64,000 nt of DNA, from the NCBI RefSeq assembly GCF_002994745.2, contig NC_037093.1:42512384-42576383 (forward strand), in the 5' to 3' direction. This DNA is from Rosa chinensis. Its lineage: Eukaryota > Streptophyta > Magnoliopsida > Rosales > Rosaceae. Shown here one piece after another: positions 1 to 11,176 of the stretch. The first letter of the stretch is position 1; the number at the start of each line of letters is the position of its first letter. The notes beneath the pieces were generated by a model. It was not told the DNA's origin. It saw nothing but the letters and a program-made list of their open reading frames with translations, and made no database searches. The position numbers and the translations under genes are program-made.

Positions 1-3000
1 AATTCTCTTTCATAAAGACTAACCTCCAAAAGATAGCAAAGCGCTGGAAGGATTCCCATCCGCACCAAACCTGCAGCAAAATCTTGTCCAGCAACAACAA
101 TGTCGTCCTGAATTGTACGCTTCCCTTCAATCTCATCATCAATAATATCCTCATCAAGAGCAAGAACATTAGAAGGTTTAGCATTGTACTTCCAGAACCC
201 ACCATGAAGGAAACCAACATCAATCTCCGGTTTGCTTCGAAATACAGGGGCAGTAAAAGTATCCTTATGAATAGGTGCTAATTTCTGGAAGGAAGATATG
301 TTAAGCTTTATGTAACTGAAATAAGAACAAAGAAAGATGTATAGAACCAAAATTGTGGGAAAAATACAAAAGAAAGACTTTACCTCCGAGACATCGAAGA
401 AGTTCTCATTCACATCACAGCTCAATACATAGTAAATAACTTTGGCACACATTCGAACCACGGATTTATGGTTATCATCGAGACACATCCTACAATAAAT
501 CATAGGTTAAAATGCAACATTATGAGTTCATGACATCAAAAACATCAGATTCAAATGGATATGAAATCTCAGGATATTAAAAATGATGAATTGTAACAAA
601 AATGGTGCCTTTTAAGTCATGTTTGAAACCAGTATTGCAATTTACAAGTGGTGAACTGCAAGAAAAATTATGCTTTTAATTTCTTTTCCGAAACCATCAC
701 ACAACATGCAATAACAGAGGGTAAAAAAAGAAAAACTTGTTTACACAACAGTAAGTTTAGAAGTTCAAGACAGATAATCAGGCATACTTCTAACTAAGAT
801 ATAGTATATAAACATCCAAATGTAACTCACCTGAGAGCTAAAACAAGTTCAGGTTCTGGGCCAAGTGCATAAGCCCAGATAGCCTCCCAGTCGACAGATC
901 TGTCAACTTTATTAGCATCTTGTCTGGTAATTTGAACATGGTTTTGATGAATATTTTGTAATGCCTTATTGAGCACGTTTGAAAGAAGAGCCAATGCTAG
1001 GTCCCGTTGTCCTGCAATCTAAAGCAACCAAAAATAGCAAATGGTAAAAGAACTAGTTGAAATCAGAAAGCAAAACCAACACCTATAGATCTCATATGTA
1101 GAATGGTAGAGATCCATGAACATCCTACATCTAAAGACTTAGGAATATTTGAGAAAAGCATCACCCAATCAGTTGGCTAGAATTACAGCAATTAAGAAGC
1201 ATGATTAAACTTGAGGCCGAACAGGAAAATAAAGGTGATAGAAATAATAAACTGACCAAACTCCTAGTGAGTGACACTGCTTCTTTAATTGTATAACCAG
1301 CAGCACCAGGATCTCCCTCAGTACGCAGGTAGTCACGCCCCGCAAGATTAACTGTAGCATTGGATGGAATAAAGAATTAGTTCATATGCTTTCTTCAAGA
1401 AATATCTTTTAGTGCAATTGCAATGTCTAGAGAGAAACATTACTGCAGCTATAAAGTTCATAGACATAGAATATGTTAACTGCGTAATTAAGTCCTACAC
1501 TATAAGTCTAGAAAACATAAAACATTAAAAGAATCGAAAACAAGGGAAGGAGGGATGCACAATCTCAGCAAAAATAGACTGAAAAATATTGCTTAAGCAC
1601 AAAAGCATATAAACTACTAGTAAACTCTTATACAAATGACCTCCTACCAGACAGTTCAGACACTTATTATTAGGAAATCTTAGTCGAGTGATCTATAATA
1701 GTATGAAAATCAAAGTAAAAAATTTCAGCCTTGGACCACTAAAAGGAATCAGTGCTAGAATAAGTTGATGACCTGCCCTATTAATTCAAAAGTGATAAGC
1801 TGGCACCAAAAATTACACTATAATCCAACACAAGAAACAAACTCAGCATGTAGATGAACTCTTACAAACAGGAGCCAACAGTGTACACAGTTGGAAGAGT
1901 AAAATGCTTTATTTGGATAAGAAAGCAAAGCCAGACGATAAAGTTGGAACCATTAAGTGAAAGAAACAATCGGAGTAAAAGAATAATTAATATAGATTAC
2001 TACCTTGAGGCATCTGCTGCAAAGAATTTCCAACAACAGTCCCATCTGAGGAAAACCTTAATCCCCTTACGGCCTCGACTCTCTCACTCCAAGCATTCCA
2101 CAGCTTGCCCTTGGCTTGGCCTGAAATCGGCACTAAACCATCAGTCCATGTATGGTTTGAGGTATTCACTGCGGTCACATGAGGCATAGCAGTGTGAGAA
2201 CTAGGGTAAGGTTTTCGGTCCTTTTTATCTGAGCTGGAGGTTCTTTCCTTCTTCAGTTTCTCTTCACCCCTCCTTTTGAGTACTTGGAGTAATGCAGGGT
2301 CCAATCTCCCCATTATCTCATCCTGTGCCTGTGCAATCTCCTCGGTTGACATTCCTTGCAACCGAGCACGGTTCTCCGCATCAATCTCACTCTCAAGCAA
2401 AACAGGCACTTGTTCTTCTCGAATATCAACAGCAGGCGACTTTGGGATCACATCAATTTCCATGTCATTGTTGTCCAACACTGATTCCTGCTCATTCTTC
2501 AAGTTAGCCAACACAGGCTTTGTCCGGTGACGCAGTTGATTCGAGCTATTCTTCCTAACACTAGTTCTCATGGTTTCCCTAACTGTACTTGTCCTATTCT
2601 CATCAACCTCCATCTCTACCCTCTTGCTAAAGTTCATGTCTTTTTTACTCTTCCTCACTATTGGCTTTGCATAAGGTTTTACAACATCAAAGTCCATAAC
2701 AGCTTCATCATCCTCACTATCACCCTCACCCTCCTCACCATCCATTTTACTATTCACCGGACTCCAATGCTGTAAACAAAAACCAATTACCAGTCACCAC
2801 TATTTCTTCAATTTTCACTAAATTTTTTACAGTGATGATGAAATGAAGTACTAATCAGAGCTTACCGGGCCCTCGGAGCGGTGGCGAGCAGCAGGGAAGT
2901 GAAGAACGCTGGGCCGGGGCGGAGCAACGGGCCCCAAAACCGGCTTATCGGAATAGCCTTTCTCGACGATACCACCGACCATGCACGAAGCGTCTACATC

Positions 3001-3075
3001 GTTTAATTGAAGCGCCGTGTTGCCGAAGATCTTCTTCTTATTGTTCTTGCGCGTAGTGCTCTGCTTCTTCTCCAT
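1..3075 (-). CDS. IYO: RNA polymerase II-associated protein 1 homologue (RPAP1/MINIYO-like), 5' part
   Basis: Partial gene running off the left edge. My exon model (minus): 3075-2866, 2769-2004, 1351-1257, 1018-831, 489-384 and 284-24. All junctions are GT/AG and phases agree, giving 542 codons. The N-terminus (MEKKQSTTRKNNKKK, then VGGIVEKG and RHRSEGP) resembles plant MINIYO proteins. A conserved helix around residues 194-242 (ENRARLQGMSTEEIAQAQDE) matches the RPAP1 N-terminal domain, and the segment reading LRFSSDGTVVG near residues 305-320 matches the start of the RPAP1 C-terminal domain. In the known family, RPAP1/IYO supports RNA polymerase II assembly or nuclear import and transcript elongation, and in Arabidopsis promotes the onset of cell differentiation. 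The start is the first ATG of an open basic N-terminus. No stop or frameshift was seen in these exons, so the gene looks functional as far as it is visible. The bulk of the large family protein lies outside the window. Confidence 0.9.
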
Positions 3076-3925
3076 GGAGCCTGAGCTTCACTGTGAAAGT
3101 AGGGCAAGGAATTTGGGCGGGCTGGTTTATATTAGGGAAGAGGATCCTCTCCTGAGTTACCTAAACTTTAAAGGACATGATCACACGTGCATATTATTAG
3201 ATCCAATGGTCTATTTAGAGCATCTCCAATGGAGTTTTCTTTTAGCTCATGCCAAATTCAAATTTGACATGTGATATGGCAAAACCTTCATTTTTGCCTA
3301 ATCTTATTCAAACCGATATGTTAAAATTGTATGTTATTTTAATATATTTTGTTCTATTTATTTTGTTTTCCTCAGTATAAAAAATTAATATGAAAAAAAA
3401 AGACTTTTTCTCTGCTTCTTTTGTTTCTTTTCAGTATCTTCTTTCTTTTCTCTCTCTCTGTAATCAAGTCCCACCCACCACCACCATCGGACCATCCCCA
3501 TAGCCACCCCACCATTGTCGCACCTCCATCAAAGGCAGACGCCATTTGTCACAACCACCCTCCCCCAGCCCAGATTCCGCAAAAACAAAAGCAAGGCACT
3601 CATTGCCGCCATACCTCATCCAACCATCACCATCATTAGCCCTTGATGAAGAGCCACAAGCCGGCTTGACAGACTCGGGGGCAGACCGATCAAGCAAACC
3701 CAGATTCGGTATGAAACCAAATCGATCCAGCCTAAAAGCAATATGATCCGCCAATCTAGCCATCCAAACACACCCCACCCCTTGTCAGTCACTGGGAATA
3801 CTCCTTCCTTGACCAACGCCCAAATTATTGATCAATCAAAGCCCAGATCAATCAAAATCTGCTTGATTCTCAAAGCCCAGAAGGATTCATGAAGGTTTTT
3901 TATGAGTTGCTTTAGTCTGGGTAGG

Positions 3926-3926
<1 letters not shown>

Positions 3927-3980
<54 letters not shown>
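3927..3980. repeat. Compound microsatellite (TG)17(AG)10
   Basis: An uninterrupted TG dinucleotide run is followed at once by an AG run. It lies about 850 bp upstream of the RPAP1 start codon and is likely to vary in length between individuals. Confidence 0.95.
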
Positions 3981-4054
3981 GCGAGAAAGAAACAATTAAA
4001 AAAAAAAAAGATAGAGAGAGTTGGTGTGTCAAATTTGACAGAGCAAGACTCAAT

Positions 4055-4138
4055 GTCAAATCCACGTGTATGACCTATGGGTTGGAGGAGTGTTTCATCA
4101 GTCATTTGTTACCGTTTTGCCCTCCACGTGGATTTGAC
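4055..4138. repeat. 14-bp inverted repeat carrying G-box cores
   Basis: GTCAAATCCACGTG at 4055-4068 is the exact reverse complement of CACGTGGATTTGAC at 4125-4138. Each arm contains the palindromic G-box CACGTG, which in plants is bound by bZIP and bHLH factors. It could be a paired regulatory element for the RPAP1 gene about 1 kb away, or the remains of a small TIR element. Confidence 0.6.
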
Positions 4139-4401
4139 CATCTCCAGCTTTTCTTTTTCTACCATCAATATAATACCCGAACTTTAAAACTTATCAACAT
4201 GATACATGAACTCATTTTTTCTTATTAACGTCGTACCTCTGTCCATTTTATGTCACAAAACCGTTAAAACGAAGCATGTTCATCTTGATCAATCAATTAA
4301 TTTTGATTGATATATATTCAGTATACTGCATTTAATGCTTTATTTTTTACGGAATCAACAAATTTAATTTAATTGATCCGTCTTAATATCAACTAATTTA
4401 A

Positions 4402-5125
4402 GGGTGCGGCTATTGCCACCCTACCATTTTCTTTGTTCACCCTACAAATATGTAAATTATTGAAAGACTATATTACCCAAATGTAAAATTACAAATAAGT
4501 ACACTAATTTTCTAAATCCAAATTAATCTGTAAGGAAAACTAAATACATAATTAATTAATTAAATATAAAACTACTTAATTTCTTATCAAATAACATTAG
4601 TCTTCATTTTCTCCATCCAAATTTGAATTTGTTACTGTTATTCTGTCTTTTTGGTGCATCTTCATCGTTAATTCATTATTCAATTCACAAAACCATTAGT
4701 GTTAACTTCATCAAAATCTTTGAATATCCTTTATGAATACCGAAAGTAAAAATTTAAAACACGAAGAAAAAAAGCAATCTCTTCTTTCATTGCTCATAGT
4801 TGTTAACTTACTAATTTTTTTATATAGATTAAAATAGACGAACATTAAAACTGAATGTAAAAATTAAAAAAATGGAAGTAAATCAAATTATGATTTTATT
4901 AGGAAACTTTAATATATATATATATATATATTTTAATTGATATAAAGTAAATGAGAGATTTTTGTTAAAAAAAAATTTCTTTTTTAATTGAATATGTCAT
5001 ATAAGGATATTTCTGGAAAGAGAAATGGGTTAGATAAGAAAATTTAATAATTGAAATTAAAATGCAGGGTGTAATGAGCAAGTAGGGTGAACAAAGAAAA
5101 TAATAGGGTGGCAATAGCCGCACCC
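4402..5125. mobile_element. Mutator-like MITE, 724 bp, with 9-bp TSD
   Basis: The termini form a 44-bp inverted repeat with two mismatches, starting GGGTGCGGCTATTGCC. The 9-bp direct repeat CTAATTTAA flanks the element at 4393-4401 and 5126-5134. Nine-base target duplications are the hallmark of Mutator-like elements. The interior is very AT-rich, has an AT run near 4913-4930 and no credible reading frame, so the element is non-autonomous. Confidence 0.9.
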
Positions 5126-5134
5126 CTAATTTAA

Positions 5135-5480
5135 TCGGGATGCATTCATTTATTGCGGATGGACCCCTTTAGTGTATCGATATGTGTCATCCTCCGAGCC
5201 TACTTGGTTTTGGTGACTCATAAGCCACGTGTACATTTTGTGGGACCACGCGCAATCTAGGCTTGGTTGGTCGCTATTTCAAGTGTCAAAAGAATTATTT
5301 AATAAATTTTAATTTCATTAAATTTCTTGTGTCTAAAATTTGATTATAATTTTTTTTCTTGATCTAGGGGTTCAGTCTGGTTGATTGAGCAATAAGAGAG
5401 AGACGAGAAAAGAGAAAGGAAAAGAGAGATAGAATACAAAAGAAAAAATTATAAAGAATAAAAAGTCAAGGAGTTTGCTA
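5135..5480. other. Intergenic sequence, nothing recognised
   Basis: AT-rich sequence between the Mutator-like MITE and the LINE-like retroposon. No frame, RNA gene or repeat was recognised. Confidence 0.6.
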
Positions 5481-5496
5481 ATTGCTCCAAAACGTA

Positions 5497-6746
5497 TTCT
5501 TTTCGATCAAAAGCAAACATGAGCAGGTTAGAGATATAATGCGCTCTAATTAAAAAATTTCTCTCCCTACAACCTAGCGCTATGCTAAGGTTTAAGAATC
5601 CTCTCCCTCAGGGCGGCGGCTTCTCGTATTGTCACTGTTGCTTGTCAATGGTGGTTATGGCAGATCTGGGTCTGCTTATTATTTTCTTCATTGAGCTAGG
5701 TGGGGCTGAGGCTATGTTGATTTCGTGGGACGGGGATGCGGTTGTTTCTGAGTCCAAGCCCGATGGTAACGTGAAAGATGTGGCCTTGTTGGCGGGGATG
5801 GCATCTAGGTGGCAGATGAGCGGCGATCCGATCTTGGGTTGGTTTAGATCTGTTCGGAAGGTTCGGTTCCGATCACATGCTGATTTTTGGAATGCTGGTG
5901 ATCTTGCTGTCGTGGAGGGTGATGATGTGATGGTTTGCTCAACCTCGAGGACTGCTACTGCTGATGGGGGTCCAAGGTTGCCGGAGGTGAGGTCGGCTCT
6001 GCTTCCCTCGGATTTGGACCTTTTGTTGGCGAGGAGGATAACTTCGCTCTGCTTGTCGGAGGAATCTGCCTTTGATGGTGGTAACCCGGTGGCCGGGATG
6101 ATGGTTGCGAGGTTTAAAATTGGTATATGTACAGATTGCTGAGGAGATCGTTGGCAGAATTGGGGTGATCTCGGGCCTATGGTGGATTGCTTGTCGGCTG
6201 AGCTGTTTAGCCCGGAATCGGGTCGACATGCTACCAGTGATGGTGGAAGTACGGGCGACGTCCTCCGGCGAGTGGCAGTCGGTGGCGGGGGAAGGGTTGT
6301 CTTCTCTCTTAGAGTTTGCCCTAGGTGGGTTGACTGGGCCTAGTATTGGAATTGGGCTGCGAGGGCTTTGTTTTGGGCTTGGATAGCTGTGTTGTTTTCC
6401 ATTTTTATTTTCAGTTTAGGCCTTCATCTTTTTGTTCTGAAAGATGATGGGCTTGTTTATTTCTTGCTTTGAGTGGGAAAGATCGCAAAGAAAAGAGAGA
6501 CCTTGTTGAGCCCCGCTTCTTGGGATGTTATTTTTAATTCCTCAGGGCTCTACTCTTCTTTGTTCGGGCTTAATCTTAGAAGGTGGGTGTACTAGGAGAT
6601 TGCTAGTTTGGTTTGCTCTTTTAGTTAGGGTTGGCTTTGTAGTAGTTTCTACGGAATGGTTCTTTCTGTTTCCCCCATAGGGGGGGATCGTTTTTGTACT
6701 GCTTGCTGAGCTGCATAATGGATAACCTCTTCTACTCAAAAAAAAA
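5497..6746 (+). mobile_element. LINE-like retroposon without reverse transcriptase, 16-bp TSD
   Basis: A GC-richer island flanked by ATTGCTCCAAAACGTA at 5481-5496 and 6747-6762 and ending in an A-run at 6738-6746. These are signs of target-primed reverse transcription. The 3' end (TTTTGTACTGCTTG, then TAATGGATAACC and poly-A) resembles plant LINE tails. An open frame of 186 codons at 5582-6142 matches no family I know. Being 1.25 kb with no reverse transcriptase or endonuclease motif, it is best read as an internally deleted LINE or a non-autonomous derivative of one. It could also be a retroposed cellular transcript. Confidence 0.7.
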
Positions 6747-6762
6747 ATTGCTCCAAAACGTA

Positions 6763-7536
6763 ATTAAAAATACCGAATAATAGAATATATTGTAATTAAT
6801 TAAATAGGCATCTTGATAATTTTACACCTACTTATGTAGAAAGAATAAAAATTTGAGCGCTCGTTTAATTTATTTTATTTAATCACGATAAATGCACAAC
6901 CGATAACAAGGACTTTCATAACTAATCTTCACATTCAATCCTTGAAGTCTCAACAAGGATTTATTCACTTAACTTCACACTTAACAATTGCCATCGTACC
7001 GGCAAACCATCGAAGCTTGTGGATGTCGCCAGACCAGGTGTTGCTTGGTGGTCTCCACCTCCACGACTACCTTTACCAAGTTCTTTAGTATATTTCTTGT
7101 TTTTTCTGTTCTTCCAATGCATGCAATTGGGAAGTGGAGAATAATGATGGATAGATGTTTGGCCTCTGGAAGTCAAGATTTTATCAAGACTCACTTCGTC
7201 ATGTTTACTGCCATGGCGGCTTGTCTTTGTGTTGCGATGAAAACTTTGGTTTTAGATCTAAGGTTTTCTGATTTTTGGGGCTTTTCAACTTCGGCTTGTC
7301 GTTATGTTTTAGTTTAGTTATGTTTTAATTTGTCTATTAAGTCTTTGGGATTAAAACTCTTGTTTTCTTTGTATTGCATTTGTAATACGTGTTCTATCTA
7401 ATGAATGAGTTATTTGTTGAGAAATGCGTACGTTAGCTGTATTACGTGGCGGTGCGGCTGATCAATTAAAAATTAAAAAAATTACCCCACTTTTTAAAAG
7501 TGAAATACCTAAATTATTCCCCTGCATAGCCACTGA
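6763..7536 (+). other. Unclassified stretch, possible LINE 3' remnant
   Basis: The part at 6960-7430 has a weak frame of 109 codons (6988-7317) followed by a T-rich tail (CTATCTAATGAATGAG near 7396) like some LINE 3' ends. No flanking duplication was found. An 11-bp inverted pair GGCTGATCAAT/ATTGATCAGCC lies near 7457 and 7533. No function can be named. Confidence 0.3.
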
Positions 7537-7561
7537 TTGATCAGCCAAACCAGACATTGGT

Positions 7562-8399
7562 TGTGCACACCAATCTCCCTTGTCGCTACCTCTTTGAATC
7601 ATGCAAAGATTATTGCTCTTCACGAAGCAGTTAGTGAATATATATGGCTTAGATCCATAATTACGCATGTTCGAAGCAATTGTGGTTCGAAATCTACTAC
7701 AGATGAGTCTACCAACATTTATGAGGATAATACTGCTTGCATTGAACAAATAAAACAAGGCTACATCAAAGTTGACAACACCAAGCATATAATGCCCAAT
7801 TCTTCTACAATCAGCAACAATAGAAGCTCCTCAAGATCAAAGTGAACCAGGTTCGATCTAAGAACAATTTGGCAGACTTGTTTATTAAGTTATTGCCTAA
7901 ATCCACGTTCGAGAAACATGTTGCAAGCGTTGGTTTGCAGAAGTTATCTGAACTCCTATGATCGTAGTCATTAGCGGGAGACGCAGACATTAGGGGGATG
8001 TCTACATGTTTGGTCTCAAAACATAAAGGTGTGTTGTACTCTTTTTCTCCTTCGACCGAAGTTATTTTTGTCTCACAAGGTTTTTGTTAATTGGCAAGGT
8101 TTTTGACGAGGCAACGAGAGGAGCACCACGTGTGGGAGACACAAGAGGGAGTGTTCAAGTATATCTGAATTATATGTCTGGCCCAAACTCTAGTTACTTG
8201 TCTGAGTTGTAATAAGGTTAATCTTAGAGATAATCTCGAATATATCTTCGTAGATATCCATTCATTGTACGATTATATTTCCATGTACAACTCTGATTCT
8301 ATGCTTGTAACTCTATATAAAGATGCCCCTATTATCAATGAAATGCACAGTTTTTTCTCTCCCAATTTCGTTTTCCTTAAACAAATTATAATTTTCAAT
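7562..8399 (+). pseudogene. Ty1/Copia polyprotein C-terminal fragment plus partial 3' LTR
   Basis: The + strand reads the end of a Copia RNase H region: LVATSLNHAKIIALHEA, then WLRS, the YEDNTACIEQIKQGYIK motif and NLADLF, ending in a TGA near 7960. The frame shifts once around 7800. A purine-rich tract AAGAGGGAG at 8143-8151 is followed by TGTTCAAG at 8152, the expected polypurine tract and 3' LTR start. The LTR has a TATA-like CTATATAAAG near 8312 and is cut at about 8399 by the next retroposon. Upstream gag, integrase and reverse transcriptase are missing. Confidence 0.8.
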
Positions 8400-9176
8400 G
8401 ACGCCTTCTTCTTCTTCTTTTTTGAAGAAAATGTTCATTGCATTAGATGACCAGCTAAAAAGCCAAAATCTAAGACACTTAAAGAAAGAACAACACGTTC
8501 CTATCTAAGCACTAGCAAACTCATTACAAGTCAAGTTGAGCTCGCTATTGAAGCGAACCCATAAATAACAAACAACTCTGTGTCTTCGGTGGAAAAATCA
8601 TCTTCTAACCTTCTATCCGGCAGGCACGCAATTGTGGTACGAAAAGAAAGCTAATTCCCAGCAAACATATAGGAGTTGATTCCTCATCTATAAGCCGCTT
8701 CCTCCCATCCAATTCAAGATAATTACCAATTTCATAGAACCATGATTTGAATTACAACTGGCACTTTGAAGACCATAGAAAAGCCCAAGTAGGTCACATC
8801 TCAGGGTAGGCCCACCCACCCAAAGAATGATCCCGACTCTGTTGCTAGGTTTAAGCCCCAGCCGCCAAAGCTTGTTGCTACACAGACGCCTAGCCACTGA
8901 ATGGATCACTCCACTGCGCTTTTTCCTTGCCGGCCAAAGGACCTTAAGCCGACGAAACAGCCAAATCAAACCCGCTATCCTCATCGGCCAAAATAGCCCA
9001 AGCAACCCAGAAACCTTAATCTCGCTCCACGCACTGTTAGGGGGGGGGGCCTAGCAACCATTCAGGTCCGGCCTATACCGGTGACTAACCACGGTCAAAC
9101 GCCGCCAATTTGCACAAACCCTAGGCTAGGGTTTTAACTGGAAGATTGCTTGAGTAGATAGTAAAGAGGAAATTTA
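8400..9176 (-). mobile_element. LINE-like retroposon on the minus strand, 10-bp TSD
   Basis: AATTTTCAAT flanks the block at 8390-8399 and 9177-9186. Read on the minus strand it ends with TAATGCAATGAAC, a short stretch and an A-rich tail (complement of 8405-8425), like a plant LINE 3' end. The body is GC-richer and holds a G10 run (complement near 9041). No reverse transcriptase motif is present, so it is a truncated or non-autonomous copy. It has cut the Copia 3' LTR and is therefore younger than it. Confidence 0.6.
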
Positions 9177-9186
9177 AATTTTCAAT

Positions 9187-9488
9187 AACTCCTTTTACTA
9201 ATTAAAGTACATATATGATATCAACTTATAAGGAATATTGGTGGAAGAATATAAATTTGTTATAGGGATAATTAATTTAATTTTGCCTTTGACAGTGGGA
9301 AATGGAAATAGAATTAATTCCACCCCTGACTGGGTAATTCTATTCAGGCTTTATGAGGGAGTCAATTTCCAGTCAGAGCTCATTTTTTCTTTCATTTTCA
9401 ATCTCTAATTACAACCAAATGGCACATCTGAAGGGAAAATGAAATTAATTCACATTCCATACCATGATTTCCTGCTATCCAAATGGGG
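9187..9488. other. Unclassified AT-rich spacer
   Basis: No frame or RNA gene recognised. It separates the minus-strand LINE copy from the glycerol kinase fragment. Confidence 0.5.
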
Positions 9489-10141
9489 CCATACTCTCAA
9501 GCACTGCCCGAGCAAGGTGAGCCTTGTTTGTAAACCTTGTCATACCAATACAAACCCCACGAGCATCATCATGCCACTAGGGAGCAAATAATCAGTTAAA
9601 TGCATACACAAAATAAACCCCACCAGTAGACTCAACCAGTGATGCCAATGCCTCAATCTCCTTTGCAGTCTTAATAATCCCAAGACTGTCTCTAAGCTAT
9701 TGAACTGCAGCTCCAGCAATAGCAATAGATCCTTCTAGAGCATAATTTACCGGAGCTTTAGGTTCAAGTTTGAATGACAAAGTGCTTAGAAGCCCATGCT
9801 TCGATAGAGTTATCTCTTCACCAGTGTTGAGAAGAATAAAACCAGTAGTTCCATAAGTGCTTTTGGCCTCACCTTCCTGCAAGCCTGACCTAACATTGCT
9901 GCATATTGATCACCTAAACATCCAGAAATTGGGATCCCAGTAATTGGCCATCCAATGCAATATTTCCAACGACCTCAGAGTTGCTGACAATTTTGGGGAG
10001 TATTTTAGCCAAAATTCTCAAGGTTTCCAACATGGGTTGATCCCACTCAAGAGTCTTGAGATTCATGAGCATAGTGCGTGATGCATTGGAGACATCCGTT
10101 ACATGTACCCCTCCCATGACACCACCGGTTAAATTCCACAT
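9489..10141 (-). pseudogene. Glycerol kinase pseudogene fragment (minus copy)
   Basis: The minus strand reads the middle of a plant glycerol kinase (GLI1/NHO1 type, which phosphorylates glycerol to glycerol-3-phosphate): [34 protein letters not shown], the GDQ(Y/H)AAM loop, [17 protein letters not shown] and [16 protein letters not shown]. After AAVQ there is an in-frame TAG, a second stop follows in the FVPAFN-equivalent segment, and the frame is broken around the GDQ loop. The segment ends at the VLESM equivalent, probably an old exon border. A second set of fragments lies on the plus strand 1-2 kb away. Certainly non-coding as it stands. Confidence 0.85.
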
Positions 10142-10539
10142 GAAGGTTCATTTCGCTACTTTCAGGTTAGCTGACCTACGTTCAACTCTCATATACTGCC
10201 ACAAGGCATCTCTTACTTTCTTTTCAAATTTTTTTGTGAGTTGACTTGGTGCTCCTCGTGCGGAGGACTTTCACCCCAAAGGAGATCATTATGCAATAAT
10301 AAAGAAAGTCATCATTCTTTTAAAGATAATAATGTCAATTTTCAAATTTTCAAATTGTTTAAGAGAACGACCTTTTGTTTTTTGTTACAATGGAATGGAG
10401 GCAATCGCCTTGAAAACAAACCAACTAGAAAAGCGAGATCCATATATCTTGATTAATTTGTTTATGAAACTTTGTTTTTTCTCATACTATAAGCTATATA
10501 TGCAAATAATTTGATTAATTTGACCCTTCTAAATAATAA
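10142..10539. other. Unclassified spacer between glycerol kinase fragments
   Basis: No recognisable gene. Short frames at 10241-10456 match nothing known. Confidence 0.5.
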
Positions 10540-10895
10540 ACTTTGGTGCCCAGAGGCTTACAACACCCAATATTAAACTATATTTACTTTATCAATTAGA
10601 TCTAAGCACCTTTAGAATCATCCTAACACCGCAAAATTACTCTAGAATAATAATCAGGATTAAAATATATACATATATATATATATATATATATCTTGGT
10701 ACACGAATCTATCAGCAAATCAAATTATTGGTTAAGTGAATCCTAAAAGTTTCAAGTCTATGTGCACTTTCTTTTAAAATATATATCTTTGAACGATGGA
10801 CTCTCTTTATTACTAATCGATAATTTATAATTTATATGACTGTTCAAAATTTTACAGAAATGGATAATTTTTTTATAGTTTAAAAATGTAGTATT
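10540..10895 (+). repeat. Direct duplication, copy A (about 355 bp)
   Basis: This block (CTTACAACACCCAATATTAA onward, with a central AT microsatellite near 10674-10694) is repeated in the same direction at 12341-12695 with scattered substitutions. The two copies bracket the plus-strand glycerol kinase pieces, pointing to a segmental duplication during the rearrangement of that pseudogene. Confidence 0.85.
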
Positions 10896-10964
10896 ATATG
10901 TAGCTATATAAAAATGTAGCTATATGTTGCTATACATCTATGCTTATACCTAAACCATATTCAC

Positions 10965-11078
10965 AGGAAAGGTTATATGGAAGCTAATTTTCTGGCTAAA
11001 GAGAGTATGCATCATATTGAAACTGTATGCGCTCTTACTAATATTCCTCCCAATTTGGTGATTGAAGGCATTGGTTGA
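10965..11078 (+). pseudogene. LINE RNase H-like C-terminal remnant
   Basis: A 37-codon frame ending in TGA reads GYMEANFLAKESMHHIETV, then IPPNLVIEGIG. It resembles the last helix and tail of the RNase H domain (RVT_3 type) carried by plant non-LTR elements, in which an (R)EAN..AD.LAK pattern is typical. It is short and isolated; the match rests on that pattern only. Confidence 0.5.
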
Positions 11079-11176
11079 TAATATTCCTCCCAATTTATTT
11101 ATTTTTTTGTTGCACTGAATTTAAATTGGAATTGTCACTGATTTATGTGTTATGTTTGTCTGTTATGATGAGATAG

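Larger units (their letters stand above)
3076..4401. other. Upstream flank of the RPAP1 gene, no gene seen
   Basis: AT-rich and pyrimidine-rich DNA upstream of the RPAP1 start. It contains a GAGCATCTCCAATGG motif at about 3217 that looks like one end of a Harbinger/Tourist-type MITE, a compound microsatellite and an inverted repeat holding CACGTG motifs. Open frames here are short and low-complexity and resemble no family. Confidence 0.6.

Noticed and set aside
1854..2775. Plus-strand frames over the RPAP1 exons.
   Set aside because: Antisense shadows of exon 2 of the RPAP1 gene.
3214..3240. GAGCATCTCCAATGGAG, a Tourist-type MITE left end.
   Set aside because: No convincing right end was found downstream, so no element is called.
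7457..7543. A tiny MITE bounded by GGCTGATCAAT inverted repeats.
   Set aside because: Only 11 bp of repeat, no target duplication, and it overlaps the start of the Copia fragment region.
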